Notes under the pieces: model-generated
What the model was told of the DNA's origin: nothing
Database searches by the model: none
The model's input: only the letters and a program-made list of their open reading frames with translations
Origin: Haematococcus lacustris
Taxonomy: Eukaryota; Chlorophyta; Chlorophyceae; Chlamydomonadales; Haematococcaceae
Assembly (NCBI GenBank): GCA_030144725.1
Contig: JASKMD010000008.1
Span: forward strand, 9,932,858 to 9,996,857
Reading direction: 5' to 3'
DNA: 64,000 nt
Shown: positions 10,135 to 22,989 of the stretch, piece after piece
Layout of the letters: each line of letters begins with the position of its first letter
How positions within the stretch are numbered: position 1 is the stretch's first letter
Program-made: the position numbers and the translations under genes

Positions 10135-11292
10135 TTGGGAGGCCCTGAATCAGAGCGGCTGACACGTCCCATGGGGCTGGACCCTGGGGCCATCCAGGCA
10201 GTCAGCGCAGCTTCAGGGGTGTGGCGTGCAGATGGCTGCTTGCAAGGCTTCTACAGGAGCAAGCTGACCAGGAGCCAGGTGCAGCATGACAGCGGCCTGA
10301 TCCAGGCTCGCCACAACACTCAGCGGTGGAATGAGGGCGTCAAGCTCGAGCTGCAGCACCTGGCAGCAGCCACACCAGCAGGCACCTCCCTGGTGGCCAT
10401 CCAGCGGCATGTGGCCGTCACGCTGGCCACTTGGGATGCAGTGTGGGGGGAGTACCTGCATCCCATGTGGGCTGAGCAAAGGATGAGGCTGCATGGTGCG
10501 CAGGAGAAGGTCCTGGAGCGCTACTTCAAGGTGGGAGTGCCAAGGGTAGGGGGGAAGGGGCAGGACCAGAGGCTGATGACTGCCAAACATGTGACCTGCT
10601 AGGTGCCCATGTCCCCAGTTCTGCCAAGGATGTCATCTGCATTGTGTGCCGTGTGTGCCATGCAGTTGGAGGAGGAGGCAGCCAGCGTGTCCCAGCAGGA
10701 GTGGGGGGCCCGCAAGCAGCTGGTGGTGTTCTTTGGCAAGGCAGCCATTGGCACCCGGGGTGGGTGGGGGGCCAAGGCTGTGCTGCAGGCCTGCCGCACG
10801 GTGGTGGAGAGGCCCAACAGCGGCAAGCCAACCGACAGGGTGCCAGGCAGGGTGGTGACAGTGGATGAGTTCCGCACCAGCAGGGTCAGCTGAATCTTGA
10901 ACAGCCCCCAGCCCTGTGAGGAGGAGTTGGACAGCAGCAAGCCCACCAGGCCTGAGGACTGGAAGCCCATACCAGGTCAGGTGCAGAACCGCTTGTTGCG
11001 GTCAGCCTGGAGCAAGCGGTTTGAGGCGCCAGTGCGGGGGCTCATGTGGTGCCCTTGGCTGGCCCAGGCCACCCCTGGGGACCTTGGCAAATGGGTGGAC
11101 AGGGACTGCAACGCAGCCCTCCACCTCCACCTCCAGCGGGCAGGGGAGAGCAAGTAGCGCCCACTGGAGCTGTGCAGGTGGCCACACTGAGGAAGGCTTC
11201 CGGCCCAGGGCAAGGAGTACCCAGCATTGGGCTTCAAGAAGCTGCGAGACCGAGCCCCCAAGGCCCAAGCCCAGCAGCCTGTAGCACAGTAG
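10135..11292 (+). pseudogene. Fanzor-like nuclease, copy B, nonsense mutations
   Basis: Closest relative of copy A. Exon 1 (to about 10530) is open through GLDPGAIQAVSAASG and the coding stretch that is broken in copy A (WDAVWGEYLHP). The intron ends at CATGCAG near 10662. Exon 2 has TGA at about 10891 where A, C and E continue, and a later TAG (AGCAAGTAGCGC), plus an extra CCACCT unit near 11125. Together A and B show the undamaged family sequence from RuvC-I to the stop, but neither is intact. The N-terminal DNA-binding half expected of full Fanzors is not recognisable in either. Confidence 0.72.
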
Positions 11293-11484
11293 CATGTGTG
11301 CACTAGGCATTGCTGAAGCTGTTGCTTACATCAGAGCATGTGTTTCATGCCAACATAGGTTTCCCAGCCTTCGCAAGCGGGTTGGGGTAGTGAATCAGGT
11401 ATTGGTACCGGCTGTAGGTCGCAGTTACCCAGTTTGGACAACAGATAACACTTCCCCTGCCCATAAGAGTAGGGGAATGTGCTG
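11293..11484 (+). ncRNA. Candidate guide RNA module of copy B
   Basis: Same block as 1431-1621, ending AATGTGCTG. The stem here is CCCAGCC/GGTTGGG, while copy A has CCTGGCC, which stays pairable through G-U pairs. The RNA role is inferred from position and structure only. Confidence 0.4.
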
Positions 11485-12015
11485 TCCAGGATGCCCTAAA
11501 TTTGGATAAAGCGAGGGTGGGGACCGACTGGAGCTGCCTGGCCAGGGTTTGTGGCAGTTATAGGCTGGACAGTGGAGATATTGCCCTCATGCCAAGTGCC
11601 TGCACAATGTGTCTTGTGAAGTGAGGATGAGTGTTGGAGCTGGGTGACCACTGAAGGGACCGTGTGTGAGCATTAAGCGTGGGTAGCCACAAACCCAGTT
11701 GTGGCCACCGTCCCTCACAAACCTACTTGAGTGGTTTTAGTGGCGTAAGCAAGCATGAGCAACCAGACACTTAACAAATTTCAATCCCTACAGCCCTCAT
11801 GCTACACCAAAATAAAGCACGAGTTGTAATCAAACGCAGGCTGCGAGATCGCTGTTGTAAAGGCTACTGCTAGAGGGCCTAATGTCCACTTCAGCTCAGC
11901 CATTCTGGTGTGTCTGCTTGCAGCCAGAGCTCCCCTAGTAGCTCTAAACCCACACACATCCCCTATGTGAGGGGTTCATTGTTGGTATTTGTTGGGATTG
12001 TCGTGCTGTAGCTGG

Positions 12016-12231
12016 CTATCGCTGCAACTTGCGCTGCCAGTTGTGCAACAGGGCCTTGTCGGCTATTTCCACCCACTCCTGGCCTGGCTGGCCTGGCTTA
12101 GGTATGGCTGGGCGGCCTTCCCAGTAACACAGCTCAGTGGGACGTGGCCCTGGGCCGACTGCACAGCTGCGAATGTTCAGAGCGGCTGACACGTCCCGGT
12201 CATAGAACCTGTAGGGGTGTCGGAGGTGCAT
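12016..12231 (-). pseudogene. C-terminal fragment of a second Fanzor-like family
   Basis: A 71-codon frame, convergent with copy B, encodes YRFYDRDVSAALNIRSC (RuvC-III signature with the catalytic-type Asp and the NAA-like SAALN), then GPGPRPTELCYWEGRPAIPKPG and WVEIADKALLHNWQRKLQR before a stop. This wording differs from the WVDRDCNAAL family, so two lineages have been scrambled together. Only the last part of the protein is present. Confidence 0.65.
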
Positions 12232-12307
12232 GACGTTAATTCATGTGTCATGTCATGTAGGATATGCTCATGTCATGCACATTTGTAGGATTGGGTCTGT
12301 CCTTACG

Positions 12308-14136
12308 TCAGGCGGCCCCAACATTCAAAAAATGACAGGAAACCGACCCCTGGTAGTAGGACGGCTGTAACTCTGCACTCACTACGTCAAATATTATGCT
12401 ACTTGGCTCACAATGTAGCCAGCCCGGCCAGCTACCTTTTCCTCATCCAGAATAATTATGCAGTCAGTAGGCCGTGCACAACAAAGCATCAAAGTTGGTG
12501 ATTCATATTTGAGCCGTAGCGGAGCATGCAGTCATCGCTGCGACCGCCCGCGTCGCTCAGGCTGCTCTACATGGGCATGCGCGTCGGCGGCAGCAGTCGG
12601 ATCGGAAAGCGGTTGCAGCGATGTGGCACTGAGCCCACCTCCTCCCCATACCTGGAGGGCAATGCCACAGCTCGACCATTTTGACTTACAGCATGCTACT
12701 TACTAGGTTAAGCTCATCTACGACAGTGTTACAAACGCTCATACTCAGATAAGGCAAAAGCTCACTTTGGTCTGTGACCCCCAACTCCCTTAGCCGATCT
12801 CAGGACCAGAGCCATGCAGTCAGTCGCACAACTCCACACCATGACCGAGTTTGGACTCGGCTCCTCTGAGAGTTACACTCCCCTACATGCCATCCACCTG
12901 CGTGCAAAGTTTCATAGCTCAACTGCCACCCCACAGCCCCGTGGCCCTGATTCTGCTTGGAGAACATGATGTCACTTGGAAGATGTCAAACTGATTGAGG
13001 CCTAGGCTGTTTAACGTGCGGTTTGTTCTACTAAATGCGCCAAGGGGTCACGAACGAACATTTCGTAGCCATTTTCTTGTGGTGCAGCGGGTGCAACACA
13101 GTGGAGGACACAGTGGAGGAGGGGGGGGTGTAACCCGGTGATACCTTAGTGTGCGCCGACCCAAATGGTGTATTCGGCGGAAGCGAGTACGATTATATGT
13201 TTCATTCACCCCGTCTAGGTGCCCTGCACGCCCGGCAGGCATCGCGTTGGGTGTTTGCCGGACATTCCATTTGTGCACAACCCGCTCATTGCGCCAGATA
13301 GATGGCGCCACAGGGATGTGGCTTACCGTCCCAAGGATACCCGTCTCGCCGCTGTGATTTGTTCGCGGGCACATGTGGCAGTACGCGAGCAAAGACTCCA
13401 ATGTCGTGCGCTGATGGTCAAATGACGCGCATTGCTTCGCAGAGTTCAATGTGATAAACGGTATCGAAAACGGTGACGAATTGAGAGAGTATTTGCATGA
13501 ACATCACCAACCCCGGGGCTGGCGGTGAGGCACCTCCACGCGGTGGCCCTGGTAACAATCCGCGTTGACTTCGGTCGCACGGATTGGCTAAGCTACCTCA
13601 CCACCGCACCCAGCGGTATATAAATTGGGATGCAACGGGACAGCCTTCCCAGGCTTGAACGGGCACCGCTTTGTCCAGCGGAATACAAATGAGGTCCGGG
13701 TGCCGCACACGACCGTTGCGGGTCATCGAGCTGTTGTGGAGTTGCTGGCGTCGTCAAGGAGGGAGCAGAGCTACCTCAACGTGGGACGTTGGCTGTCAGC
13801 TGTAGTGTGGACTTTTGGAGCCTGAACTTCAGCTTTTAGTGCGACATCCGACGGACAAGGCGGGAGCTGCTCTCGTCAACGAGGCGAAGAGATAGGTCCA
13901 GCTGCCGAGTGCACTGGTCTTTGCTCCTCTTATGCCTCTTTGTTTGCCTTGGCTGCTAGCTGTGGTCTGTGGCTACAGCTAGGGCAGCTTGGTGGGGACA
14001 TGTCCAGTCTGTGTCCAACGTTTGGAGGTGGGAGCAGGCCGCGCCACAGGCGGAAGCTCCTCCCTTAATGCACGCCGGTTTGTACCGGAGTAGTTTTCTT
14101 TCTTTCTTTCACCAACCCCATGTTGGGGCCGCCCGA
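12308..14136. mobile_element. Non-autonomous TIR transposon, copy 1 (7-bp target duplication)
   Basis: Begins TCAGGCGGCCCCAACAT and ends ATGTTGGGGCCGCCCGA, with CCTTACG directly repeated at 12301-12307 and 14137-14143. The interior is shared with 32992-34715 and, inverted, with 43468-44652. No transposase frame is seen. A TATATAA box lies at about 13618, and an internal partial end (CACCAACCCCGGGGCTGG, near 13507) suggests an insertion or rearrangement within it. A 7-bp duplication fits P-like or Dada-like superfamilies; this is inference. Confidence 0.85.
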
Positions 14137-14353
14137 CCTTACGTGGTGATGTTGTTGATGCTTGTTGAGCACATCAGGCCCTGGACTTGGGAACGCTTTG
14201 CCTTACTTTCCACTGGCCGCAGCCACCTGTATGGACGCATGTGGGAATATTGCTGAACAGCCAGCAGTTAGGCGGTTGACATGTCTTTTGCCAGATTCCG
14301 CAGCTTCGTGGCACTAGAACCAAGCTCTAAGAGCACACACCCAGCTGCACACT

Positions 14354-17300
14354 ATGCTGGACCTTTTCGCTGTGTTTACGCGCGGGGGTGCTCTCCTGTG
14401 GACGCTGCAGTTCACCGCCTTGCGGCACAGCCCAGTTGAGGCTTTGAACAGCCTCATCCGTACCTGTTTGCTGGAGGAGCGGTCGGGCGTAAACACATTT
14501 ACCTTCACACCGAAGACGGGGGCCGCGCAGGCCTTGAAGTGGTCCTTCCACAATGTGAGAGCCTGCGTCTGAGTCGGAGTAGCGACAGCTCCAAGGGCTT
14601 GCCCTGAAGCTGGTCCAAGCGTTGCGCGTGCAGTGTTAGCAGATCATCCTTATTTGTTCACAGTCACGCGCTGTGCAGTTGCACTGCCTTGCGCTTCACA
14701 GTGTATTTGTCTGACAAGTGGGACACCTCATGCCTGGCCCTGCACATGCTGCAGGGCTTGGGCCTTGTGTTCGTGGCAGTGTACCAGAAGGCTTTGAGCC
14801 TGATGTATGTTGACGAGCTACTGGCAACAGCAAAGCTGGAGTTTGTGACGCACCACTACAAAGTGAATGTAGGTATCAGTACAGTCACTAGCGTATCCAT
14901 TTCCATGTCCATTGCTCTGTGGCATCTTATGCATGCATGCCCTGGGCTGCGAGCGCAGGCGTACAGCTTCCCAGAGTTTGAGGTCGCCTTTCGGCACATG
15001 CTAAAAGATTGTGAGCAGCGCGCTGATGCTGCCAGAAAAGGGACCGCTGTGGCTCTCAAAGCTGCGCATGCAAAGCAGGTGAATCCACACCAGTGCATGC
15101 CTGCACAGTAGCGAGGCTGCTGGGATGGCCTTCACAAGTACTGCAACATGACACCCAGTCCTGTGTGCTGCTTTGTCTGTGAACAATGCAGAGCAATGGC
15201 AAGCCCATCAAGGGGCAGAGCAGTGGACAGAAAGGCGGCAAGGGCATATCTACTTCAGGGACAGATGACAGCGAGGAGGGTGCTGAAGATGGCGATGCTG
15301 CTGGCAAGAAGGCTGTGTCTGTGCAGGCAGCTACCACAGGGCTGGTGACAAAGAGCACAAAGGGTGACACAGCTTTGGGGGATGTGGCAGGAGAGGAGCA
15401 CAGGCTGGTAGGGGACAGTGCAAGCGAGGTGAGGGAACGAGTAGAGTGCAGAAGGTCGGTTTGCTAGCAAGCACACATGCCTCACCATCCTGCAGCCCTA
15501 CAGTTGAAACCACGTGCATGATGAAAGCACTGCATCTCACCATAACGAGTATTTCACAACCTGACACGCAACAAGCCTGCTCTGTTCGAGCAGGATGCAG
15601 TGAATGGCACGGCTTTCAATCTCAGCAAGCTTGCCAAGGGAGGTGCCAGGGGCAAGGCAGCACCAGGGTTGAAGGCAGCGGGAGCACGCGGTGCTGCAGC
15701 CAATGAGAAGAAGAAGGAGAGCAGCAAGAAAGTTGAGCTGGGAAAGAAGGTGTGTCAGTCAGTGGATAGCAGGCATGGGTGTCTGCTCCATCCCTGCCAC
15801 GCAATACCCACACAGATGGCATGTGACAAGCATGGACTCTGCACAAGCGCATCAGCAGCATGCATGCCCTTCTACATGGTGCAGGCGCGCAACTGGGATG
15901 TGATGAAGGGTGGTAGGGGGTCTGGCCCAGACCTGGCCAACCTGGACTTCAGTGTCGACAGCCCTGCTGATGTCACAGTGGACAGCGGCAGCGACGCCAC
16001 AGGTGCGCAGTCAGCCAGCACAGCTGGGTGTTTGGGCAAGCACAAGCAACCCCATGTGCTACCGTTGTTGTTAGCAGACAGATTACATGGCGTCGTTCAA
16101 TAGGCATTACACATGGTTGAACAAGAGCATTGCAAGAACCATCGCCCTTTCCCCCTGCTTCTCTGCCCACCTTGTGGTTCACTAGCAGGCACGTACAGTG
16201 AGTCCGATGGTGGGTTGGGCGCTAAGGCAGCGGGGGGCGCTCGCCTGGGCGTCAGCCGCATGGACGTGGAGGACGAGGACCAGGAGGGTGGTGTGGCGGC
16301 CTTACTTCAGGGGCTGGACGAGGAGCAGGATGCGCAGACAAAGGCCGGCAAGTCTGGCTCAGGAGCAGGTGTGGGACAAGCCTGGAAGCTGATTGACATC
16401 TCTACAGTACGCTGCCGAGCCAAATCTGCTGCTGTGCAGCTCATGCACACACTGTGTAGGAGTTTTCACATGATGAGAATTACAAGGCTGGTGCAGAAAG
16501 GGATGATATGCGGCGCATGGGCTCTGTAAAGAAGACTAAGTGCTTAGTGATCCACCTTGTTCATTTAAAGCTGCTTGCTACTCTCATGTCTCTGTGCAGG
16601 CAGCAGCAAGGGCCGCGGGCTGCTGGGCAGCTTCATGAGCAGCCTGGCCATGAGGGTGGTGGGCAAGCAGGCGTTGAGCATGGAGGACTTGCAGCCCGCC
16701 CTGGCAGACATGAAGCGCAAGCTCATGGAGCGCAACGTGGCAGAAGCTATTGCCCAGAACATCTGTGACTCAGTCAGCAGGTGGGTACAGCACAGGGAGG
16801 TATCAAGATGGGCTAGGTATCAGTAGCATGGGCCAGCCGATGTGCCTGCCTTGTGTTGTCCTTCAGGTCGCTGGAAGGCCAGAAGCTTGCTAGCTTCACT
16901 GGTGTCGCTTCCTTTGTGGCCCGTGCATTTGAGGACGCCTTGTCTGGCATCCTGCACAAGCGCACCACTGACTTGCTGCTGGACATCAAGAAGGCTCAGG
17001 AGCGGGGTCGCCCGTATGTGGTGGTCTTCTGTGGTGTGAACGGTGTGGGCAAGTCCACAAACCTGGCGAAGATTGCGTACTGGCTGGGCCAGCACAATGT
17101 CAAGGTTGGTAGGACGGGAAACAGCTGGCATGCCATGGTGTGGGGTAAGGAGCGCACTGAGGGTCTGGAGGTCAGCACTACCCTGCGCCAGCAGCTGTGT
17201 CAAGCCAAGGTGGTAAAGAATACTGCTGTTGTCAAGAGCTTGCTGATGATGGTGCTCCATGTGCCACATGTCCTGCTCATGTGTTTACCCTGCTAGCAAT

Positions 17301-19390
17301 GTCGTGTCCCTCTGTGCACTTGTCATCACCAACAATACATGGCAATCGCCAACATGCGGTCCAACTGAATACTGTCGGCTGAACTAAAGTAGGCTCCATC
17401 AAAGACTCTGCAAAACTAGGCTCGCTTAACGCGGGCATGCCGGGCCTCACACCCCCAGCACAACCTATATGGTTCATGGCCTGCTAGGCCGACCGCCTGC
17501 ACTGGCGCCTGGGCCACACAGTTCTAAATGGTGCACACCACCCACAGGCCTGCGGTGTACCCTGTCTGCCTGCCCGGGCCTCACACCAGCCAGTGGCCAG
17601 CCATGCCAGTGCCTGGCCAGCCATGCGAGCAACATGGCCCAACCAATGCAGCCTGTGCTCTAGCAAGAGTGCATGGATAATCTATTGCTTGGTGCACTGG
17701 TACAGCTCCTCATTGCTGATCACATCAGGGCCAAGGCGGATGAGCAGGATGCAGCGCAGGCAGGTGGTGTGGAACACGTCCAGATGCTGCAGCTGCTTTG
17801 GGAACACAGCCCACGGTTCAGCATCTGCATGCAGCAGAGTGGGCACCTGTAGGGCATTGTGAACCAACACTTTGGTGTGGGTGATGATGCAGGCTGTCAA
17901 CAGCTTGCTGAGCTGGTGTACCATGTGGTCAGCGCACTGCAACAATCTTCTGACCTCGCTATCCTCTGTGCACTGCTATGCTTCATGGTGCTGCCTTGCT
18001 GGCCCTGTGGCTACAGGTGCTCATTGCGGCTTGCGACACCTTCCGTGCGGGAGCTGTAGAACAGCTGAAGACGCACTGCACTCGCCTGAAGGTGCCCTTG
18101 TACGAGCGGGGCTATGAGAAGGACCCTGCCAAGGTTTGTGGCTGGCTTGGGCTGCGACAGGGGCTGTGATGGTGCGCTTGGTGTCGGGACTGTGTCAGTG
18201 CCTATGTTTGACCTTGGTCATGGTCTTGTTCTCAATCTACTTCCTTACTCGTGTTGTTGCATGCTTTGTTCATGAAGCACGCCCTGCATTGCTCCTGTGC
18301 TTGCAGGTTGCGGCTGAGGCCATTAAGCAAGCCGAGCGTGATGGGCAACATGTGGTGTTGGTGGATACTGCTGGCCGCATGCAGGTAGTGCTGACTGGGG
18401 TGTGCCTCTTGCTTACATGGTGCTTGGCGCATAGCCGACTCTACATTAGTATACAACACTGGCATTGGGCACAATGACGACTGCTTGATGTAGAATGGCG
18501 CAACTTGCTTGTGGCTGGCATGGAGCATCTAAGGAATGACAGCAGGACGACCAGACAGGCAGGCCTTGATGAGCTATGCCCTTGGGGGGGTGTTGCGACC
18601 CTTACTGCCACCTTCACCATCTCTTTTTGCAGGACAATGAGCCGCTGATGCGGGCTCTGTCCAGCCTCATCAACGTGAATAACCCAAATTTGGTGCTGTT
18701 TGTGGGGGAAGCACTGGTGGGCAATGATGCAGTGGATCAGCTGGTCAAGTTCAACAGGTATGTGACGGGGAGGGCTGGGGAGGGGAGGTAAACAAGGAAG
18801 GAGTGTTAGGAGCAGTCTCTAGAGTGGCCTGATAAGCATGCATTTCATTCCTTTCTATACCTTTGGGTTGTAGCTGAACAACCATGCTAAACCCCTAGTA
18901 CACTACACGTGTCACTCTGTACCTGTTTGCAGGGCGCTGCATGACTTGGCCCCGCCCACAGCTACAACCCGGCATGCAATTGACGGCATCGTTCTGACCA
19001 AGTTCGACACAATTGATGACAAGGTACGCAGCAGTGCGCTGAACTGCATTGCATTGCGCTGGACTGCATTGCACACATCATGCAGTGCACCCTGGAATGC
19101 GAGAGGAAGAGCCATGTCCGCATATGCAACGCATGTCGCTAATGTTCTGCATGACCCACACGCGTGAGTGCAGTAGTATGCACCTTCCTTTGTTTCCCTC
19201 TCCTTCCCATCAATTGCATTGCGAGTTGCGTATCACCCATACTGCGCCGTGGTGTCACACGTAGGTAGGGGCGGCCGTGTCCATGGTGTACGCCAGTGGG
19301 GCGCCCATCATGTTCCTAGGCTGCGGCCAGACGTACGCGGATCTGAAGCGCCTCAATGTGAAGGCGGTGGTGAATGCTCTGTTGAAGTAG
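14354..19390 (+). CDS. SRPRA: Signal recognition particle receptor subunit alpha (SR-alpha), 14 exons
   Basis: GTPase docking SRP-ribosome complexes at the ER through SR-beta. Exons: 14354-14554, 14755-14868, 14959-15078, 15192-15428, 15594-15749, 15885-16002, 16189-16368, 16600-16780, 16867-17104, 18017-18133, 18307-18384, 18633-18757, 18933-19023, 19265-19390; all phases agree. The N-terminus [16 protein letters not shown] and the block [19 protein letters not shown] form the SRX longin domain. A charged Gly/Lys/Ser linker follows. The NG domain starts near [12 protein letters not shown] and shows GVNGVGKST (P-loop), [43 protein letters not shown] and GCGQTYADL. It ends [11 protein letters not shown] and stop. 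The start ATG is the first codon of the conserved SRX motif. Intron 9 is unusually long (about 0.9 kb). An AATAAA-like site follows near 19467. Annotated as functional. Confidence 0.95.
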
Positions 19391-19870
19391 ATTCTTTCGG
19401 TCGACATACAGTGCCTCTGTGCCCATGATGCTGTCTAGCTTGTCCTTACTTCATGGCTTGGCGCACAAATAAAGGTGCACATAATGCTCAGAATCAAAGC
19501 ATGAAGGTTCTCACTGATGTTTTGGTCAAGGTGAGTAGTCAAGGATCCATTGTCAGTTCCAACAGCGTGTAAAGGACAGGGCGGGTCTGTAGCTTCGTGC
19601 CACACCATTATGATGTGTTCCTTACGATGCATGCAAGCCTGTCACATAGTGTCAATGACGAGAGGGATTCTTACAAAACTTCGTTGCACTTCGTTACACT
19701 TGGTTGCTTATGATGCATGCGAAGTTCGCATTGCAAACCTGTCGGCGACACAGTGTGATCGATGAGAGTTTTTAAAACATCGTACAACATCACTATCCTC
19801 TGATCAACAACCTCGTCTAATGTGATTCCATCGCTGTTGTGCTCCTGGCATGCAATGTCAAACTTCATCT
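19391..19870. other. Convergent intergenic region
   Basis: Separates the 3' ends of the SR-alpha gene (+) and the unrecognised gene (-). It contains the AATAAA-like word and short repeats of ACTTCGTTGCACTTCGTTACACTT near 19680. No other gene is seen. Confidence 0.5.
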
Positions 19871-21618
19871 CTAAGCAGACCGTGCCAGTGCGCTGTGCGC
19901 CATGCCACTGTGGTTATGGGAGGCTTCGCTGCCATGCAGGGCCGCATTTGCATGGCCCGTCATGCCAGCTGTGGCCGTGTTGGGCGCAGCATTGGTGGCA
20001 GGGGGGGTGGACATGGTGTTGGCCGTTACATTACTAGATGTGGCAGGGTGCAGCTGCTTGGCAGCAAAGGCTGCGCACGCTGCTCCGAAGTCGAGCAGGT
20101 CAGCTGCGCGATCCAGGCCCCACCTGCAAGGGCACGGTCGCTGAGGTCATATGCTGCACTGTGCATGCCTGTTTGCTCTACTGGCTGGTGCTGCCAAGAC
20201 CCACCACAAATCCGAGGTGTGTTAGGCAGTGTGCAGGGCAATTTGCAGGGCAGCGTGCAGGTCAATGGCAGAGGCCAAGGTAGCGTGTGGGGGGCAGCGG
20301 CAGCATGCAGGGAAGCGTGCAGGGCAGCAGTGTGGCAGGCACAGTGTATCAGGCGAAGGCAACGCTGCATAGCTATCTTGCACGCTAGCCATGAGCACAC
20401 AACCATGCTCAACAATGGACAGCAAGCATGCATGGCATGAATCACATGTGTTACATGCCTCACTAGGCACTCACTTTGCGGCAGGCTGGATAACATTTCC
20501 ATGCGTCCAGGTCCCCATGGGGCCAAACAGGGTGGCCAAGTAAGAGGTGCTGTAATGCTCGTCCAGCCTCTGCACAAGCAGTGAAGCTTGCAGTGACAAA
20601 CATCCATGCAACATTGACCACTAGCATCGGGTGCTGTCTTGCAGCCCACAGAGACAGCAGCATCAAGCTCACACTTGGCAAAAACTTGTGAGCCTCATTC
20701 ATCAGCCAGCTGGCCTACGCAGCATCATGCCTCGCGCACATCACATTGAAATGACACAGCTGCCTCATACTACCTGGCATAGGATCTGTACCATCAGCAG
20801 GTACAACACCACACTCGGCAATCTCCGGCATGCAAGTGAATTGAAGTGCTGTCTTCCAGGTGGTAGCAGCCACTCACCACCACCATGAGGGTGCCGTCTG
20901 CCTGCCTGGCCCAGGTCATAACCATGAAGGTTGGGCACTTGGCTTCAGGGAAAATCCAGGACCTCAGCGGCACCCGAGGGCGCAGGTACTGCAGGCCAAC
21001 AGCACAGCAGGGGCATCAGCGTTAGACACTGGAGGCGGAAGCAGCAGCAGCAGTAGCATTGAGAGTGGCAGGGGTGAAGGGCATGAGTATCTGGAACTAG
21101 GTAGGGCGGCAGCAGGAGCAGATCAGGAGTTAGCAGTGGTAGTTGTTCTAGGGCAATGAGGGGGCAGCGCTGAAGGCGGTAGCAGCAGCAGCTCAGCCTA
21201 CGCACAGTCCAGCCCACCAGTCGCTGGCCCGCAGCCGCCTCACCATCTGCTTTCACCCTATGGACCCCCCTGGCCCTCACCTGGTCAAACCACACCACTG
21301 TCTTGAGCTGCTCATGGTCCACCACTGCCTGCAGTCACACATTCACCCCAGCCATCACACTACATAGTGCACTTTGCTTATAAGTTGGCCTGTGTGCACC
21401 TGACTATGCGGAGGTGAGGCTGGCAGATTAGCAAAGTAAATCCACAATCTCCCATCCCCTTCCCTACCCTCCTCAGGCCCCTAGTTTTGCTCACAGCCCA
21501 TGACCCCAGGCCTAGCTACCGCCCTACCCCACCCACGCACCTCCAGCGGCACCACCTTGATGTCAAACAGGGCAATGTCAGCATGTAGCACCTTGAATAG
21601 GTTCCACCGCCCCTCCAG
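19871..21618 (-). CDS. Unrecognised spliced gene, 3' five exons
   Basis: Five exons join with perfect phase: 21618-21541, 21328-21281, 20988-20878, 20569-20475 and 20123-19871. They encode a compact sequence of about 200 residues with the character of a real folded domain: LEGRWNLFKVLHADIALFDI, then DHEQLKTVVWFDQYLRPR, SWIFPEAKCPTFMVMTWAR, DEHYSTSYLATLFGPMGTW and WGLDRAADLLDFGAACAAF. An Ala/Thr/Asn-rich tail ends ALARSA before TAG. The alternation of aromatic beta-like strands recalls NTF2/SnoaL-like folds, but I do not recognise the family. 5' exons must lie above 21.62 kb; a candidate (24302-24400, minus: GIRSGTVCMVWHITPHITSKV) is not proven to belong. Confidence 0.6.
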
Positions 21619-22985
21619 CTGCAGCGCACAGCACAGCACACAGCACCGACCAACAGCGTCAAGCTGAGCGCTGAGGCAGGGCGCCGAGACAGGCTACTCA
21701 TGATGACAAAGCCAATCACAGTGCCAGTCACAGTTACGGGGCAACAGGTGCCCTCTCTGCCATGAGTGATGGCGTGGGCCCTTGAATTTCTTGCAAGGGT
21801 CAAACAGGTTCAACATCGGCTGTTGCTGGCTGAGGCTGCCTGCTTAGTGTGCTGCAGCTGCTGGCTGGGGATGTATGCTGCGGCAGCTGCTGACGGTGCT
21901 TCCACGTCTCCCCTAAAAGACCATCGTAAGCAGACAGCTTGAAGGAGGGAATTTAGGCATGAGGCAGTGTGTAAAGGTTGCAACCTGCCAGAAAATTCTA
22001 GGCCAGACCGTCAGAGCAAACAGTCTGGTTCAGATCACCCGGCTGTGTGTTTGCTCCCTGCATGTCCCCTCTTGATGCCTGTGACTGTCCAACACCCGGC
22101 TGCATTCTGCCCTCCTATTTGCAAGGCATGGTGCATGGTACTTTTGTGCGGCCCTGCCCTCCACGCATGCTGGGCGCTCCCGCACCTTGAGCAAAGGGTT
22201 AGTGAACTGTACGGCCGGGTGCAGCACTCGTGCGACAGTGGTCCTTTGCGTCGCCAAGTCGAAGCTCAGAAGTCCCTCGGCGACCTGCGACGTCGCCAGA
22301 GCGTTGCGTCGTCATTTTGTGCTCAGTTGCATCAGCCTGTGCTGCAGAGACGCACCTCAAACAACAGCTCTTTGCTTAACGCAGTAGGTGGGGTGGGCTG
22401 CGGCTTCGGCGAGCGCATTCCGTGAGGCATTGTGGATCGAGCTGAGTAAACAAGAGTTTTCTGTGCAGTCTATGCAGTCTGTGTGTCTGCTGAATGGTGG
22501 TGCAGCCCGTCGAATTTGCGTCACTCCCGACCGGAAGCCGGTCGTGCTTTTTTCGTCGCCAGCCCGTGTCTCTACCGTGCCTGCCGCGCTTTTTTCGTCG
22601 CTAGCAAGATGCTACGTGTCAGGGCTTCTGCTGGAGCTACGTGTCCTCGCCATGCTTTTCCCAGGTTTCCCTGCTGGGGTCTCGGCGTGGCCTGCCGCGC
22701 AATCGGACAGGCGCCAGAAAGACCGCACCCAGTGACACCTGGGGCGGGAGTCGACGGCAACGGCGACGAGAGAGATAGCGCCCCCCCAGCCTTTCACCGA
22801 GACCCTAGCTGTGGGCCTGGAGCCGTTGCACCCCTGGAGCCCGAGCCTGAGCTGGGGACGCCTGATGAGCCAGGCAAGCAGTGCATGGAACTTACTGCCG
22901 CACTGATCAGGAAGCACTAGTCACCGCCAGCCCCACTTCAGGTGCCAGCTGTCAGTCAGTCAACATGGAACAACATGGAACAACA
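21619..22985. other. Region without a recognised gene
   Basis: Expected to hold 5' exons of the minus-strand gene, but none can be joined with confidence. A plus-strand frame ending at 22920 (DGNGDERDSAPPAFHRD...MELTAALIRKH) could be a terminal exon of an unknown gene. The motif CTTTTTTCGTCG(C/A/T)(C/T)AGC occurs twice at 22547-22606. Confidence 0.3.
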
Positions 22986-22989
22986 TGTT

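Noticed and set aside
22612..22917. A 101-codon minus frame
   Set aside because: No motif, and it could not be joined in phase to the exons at 21618 and below.
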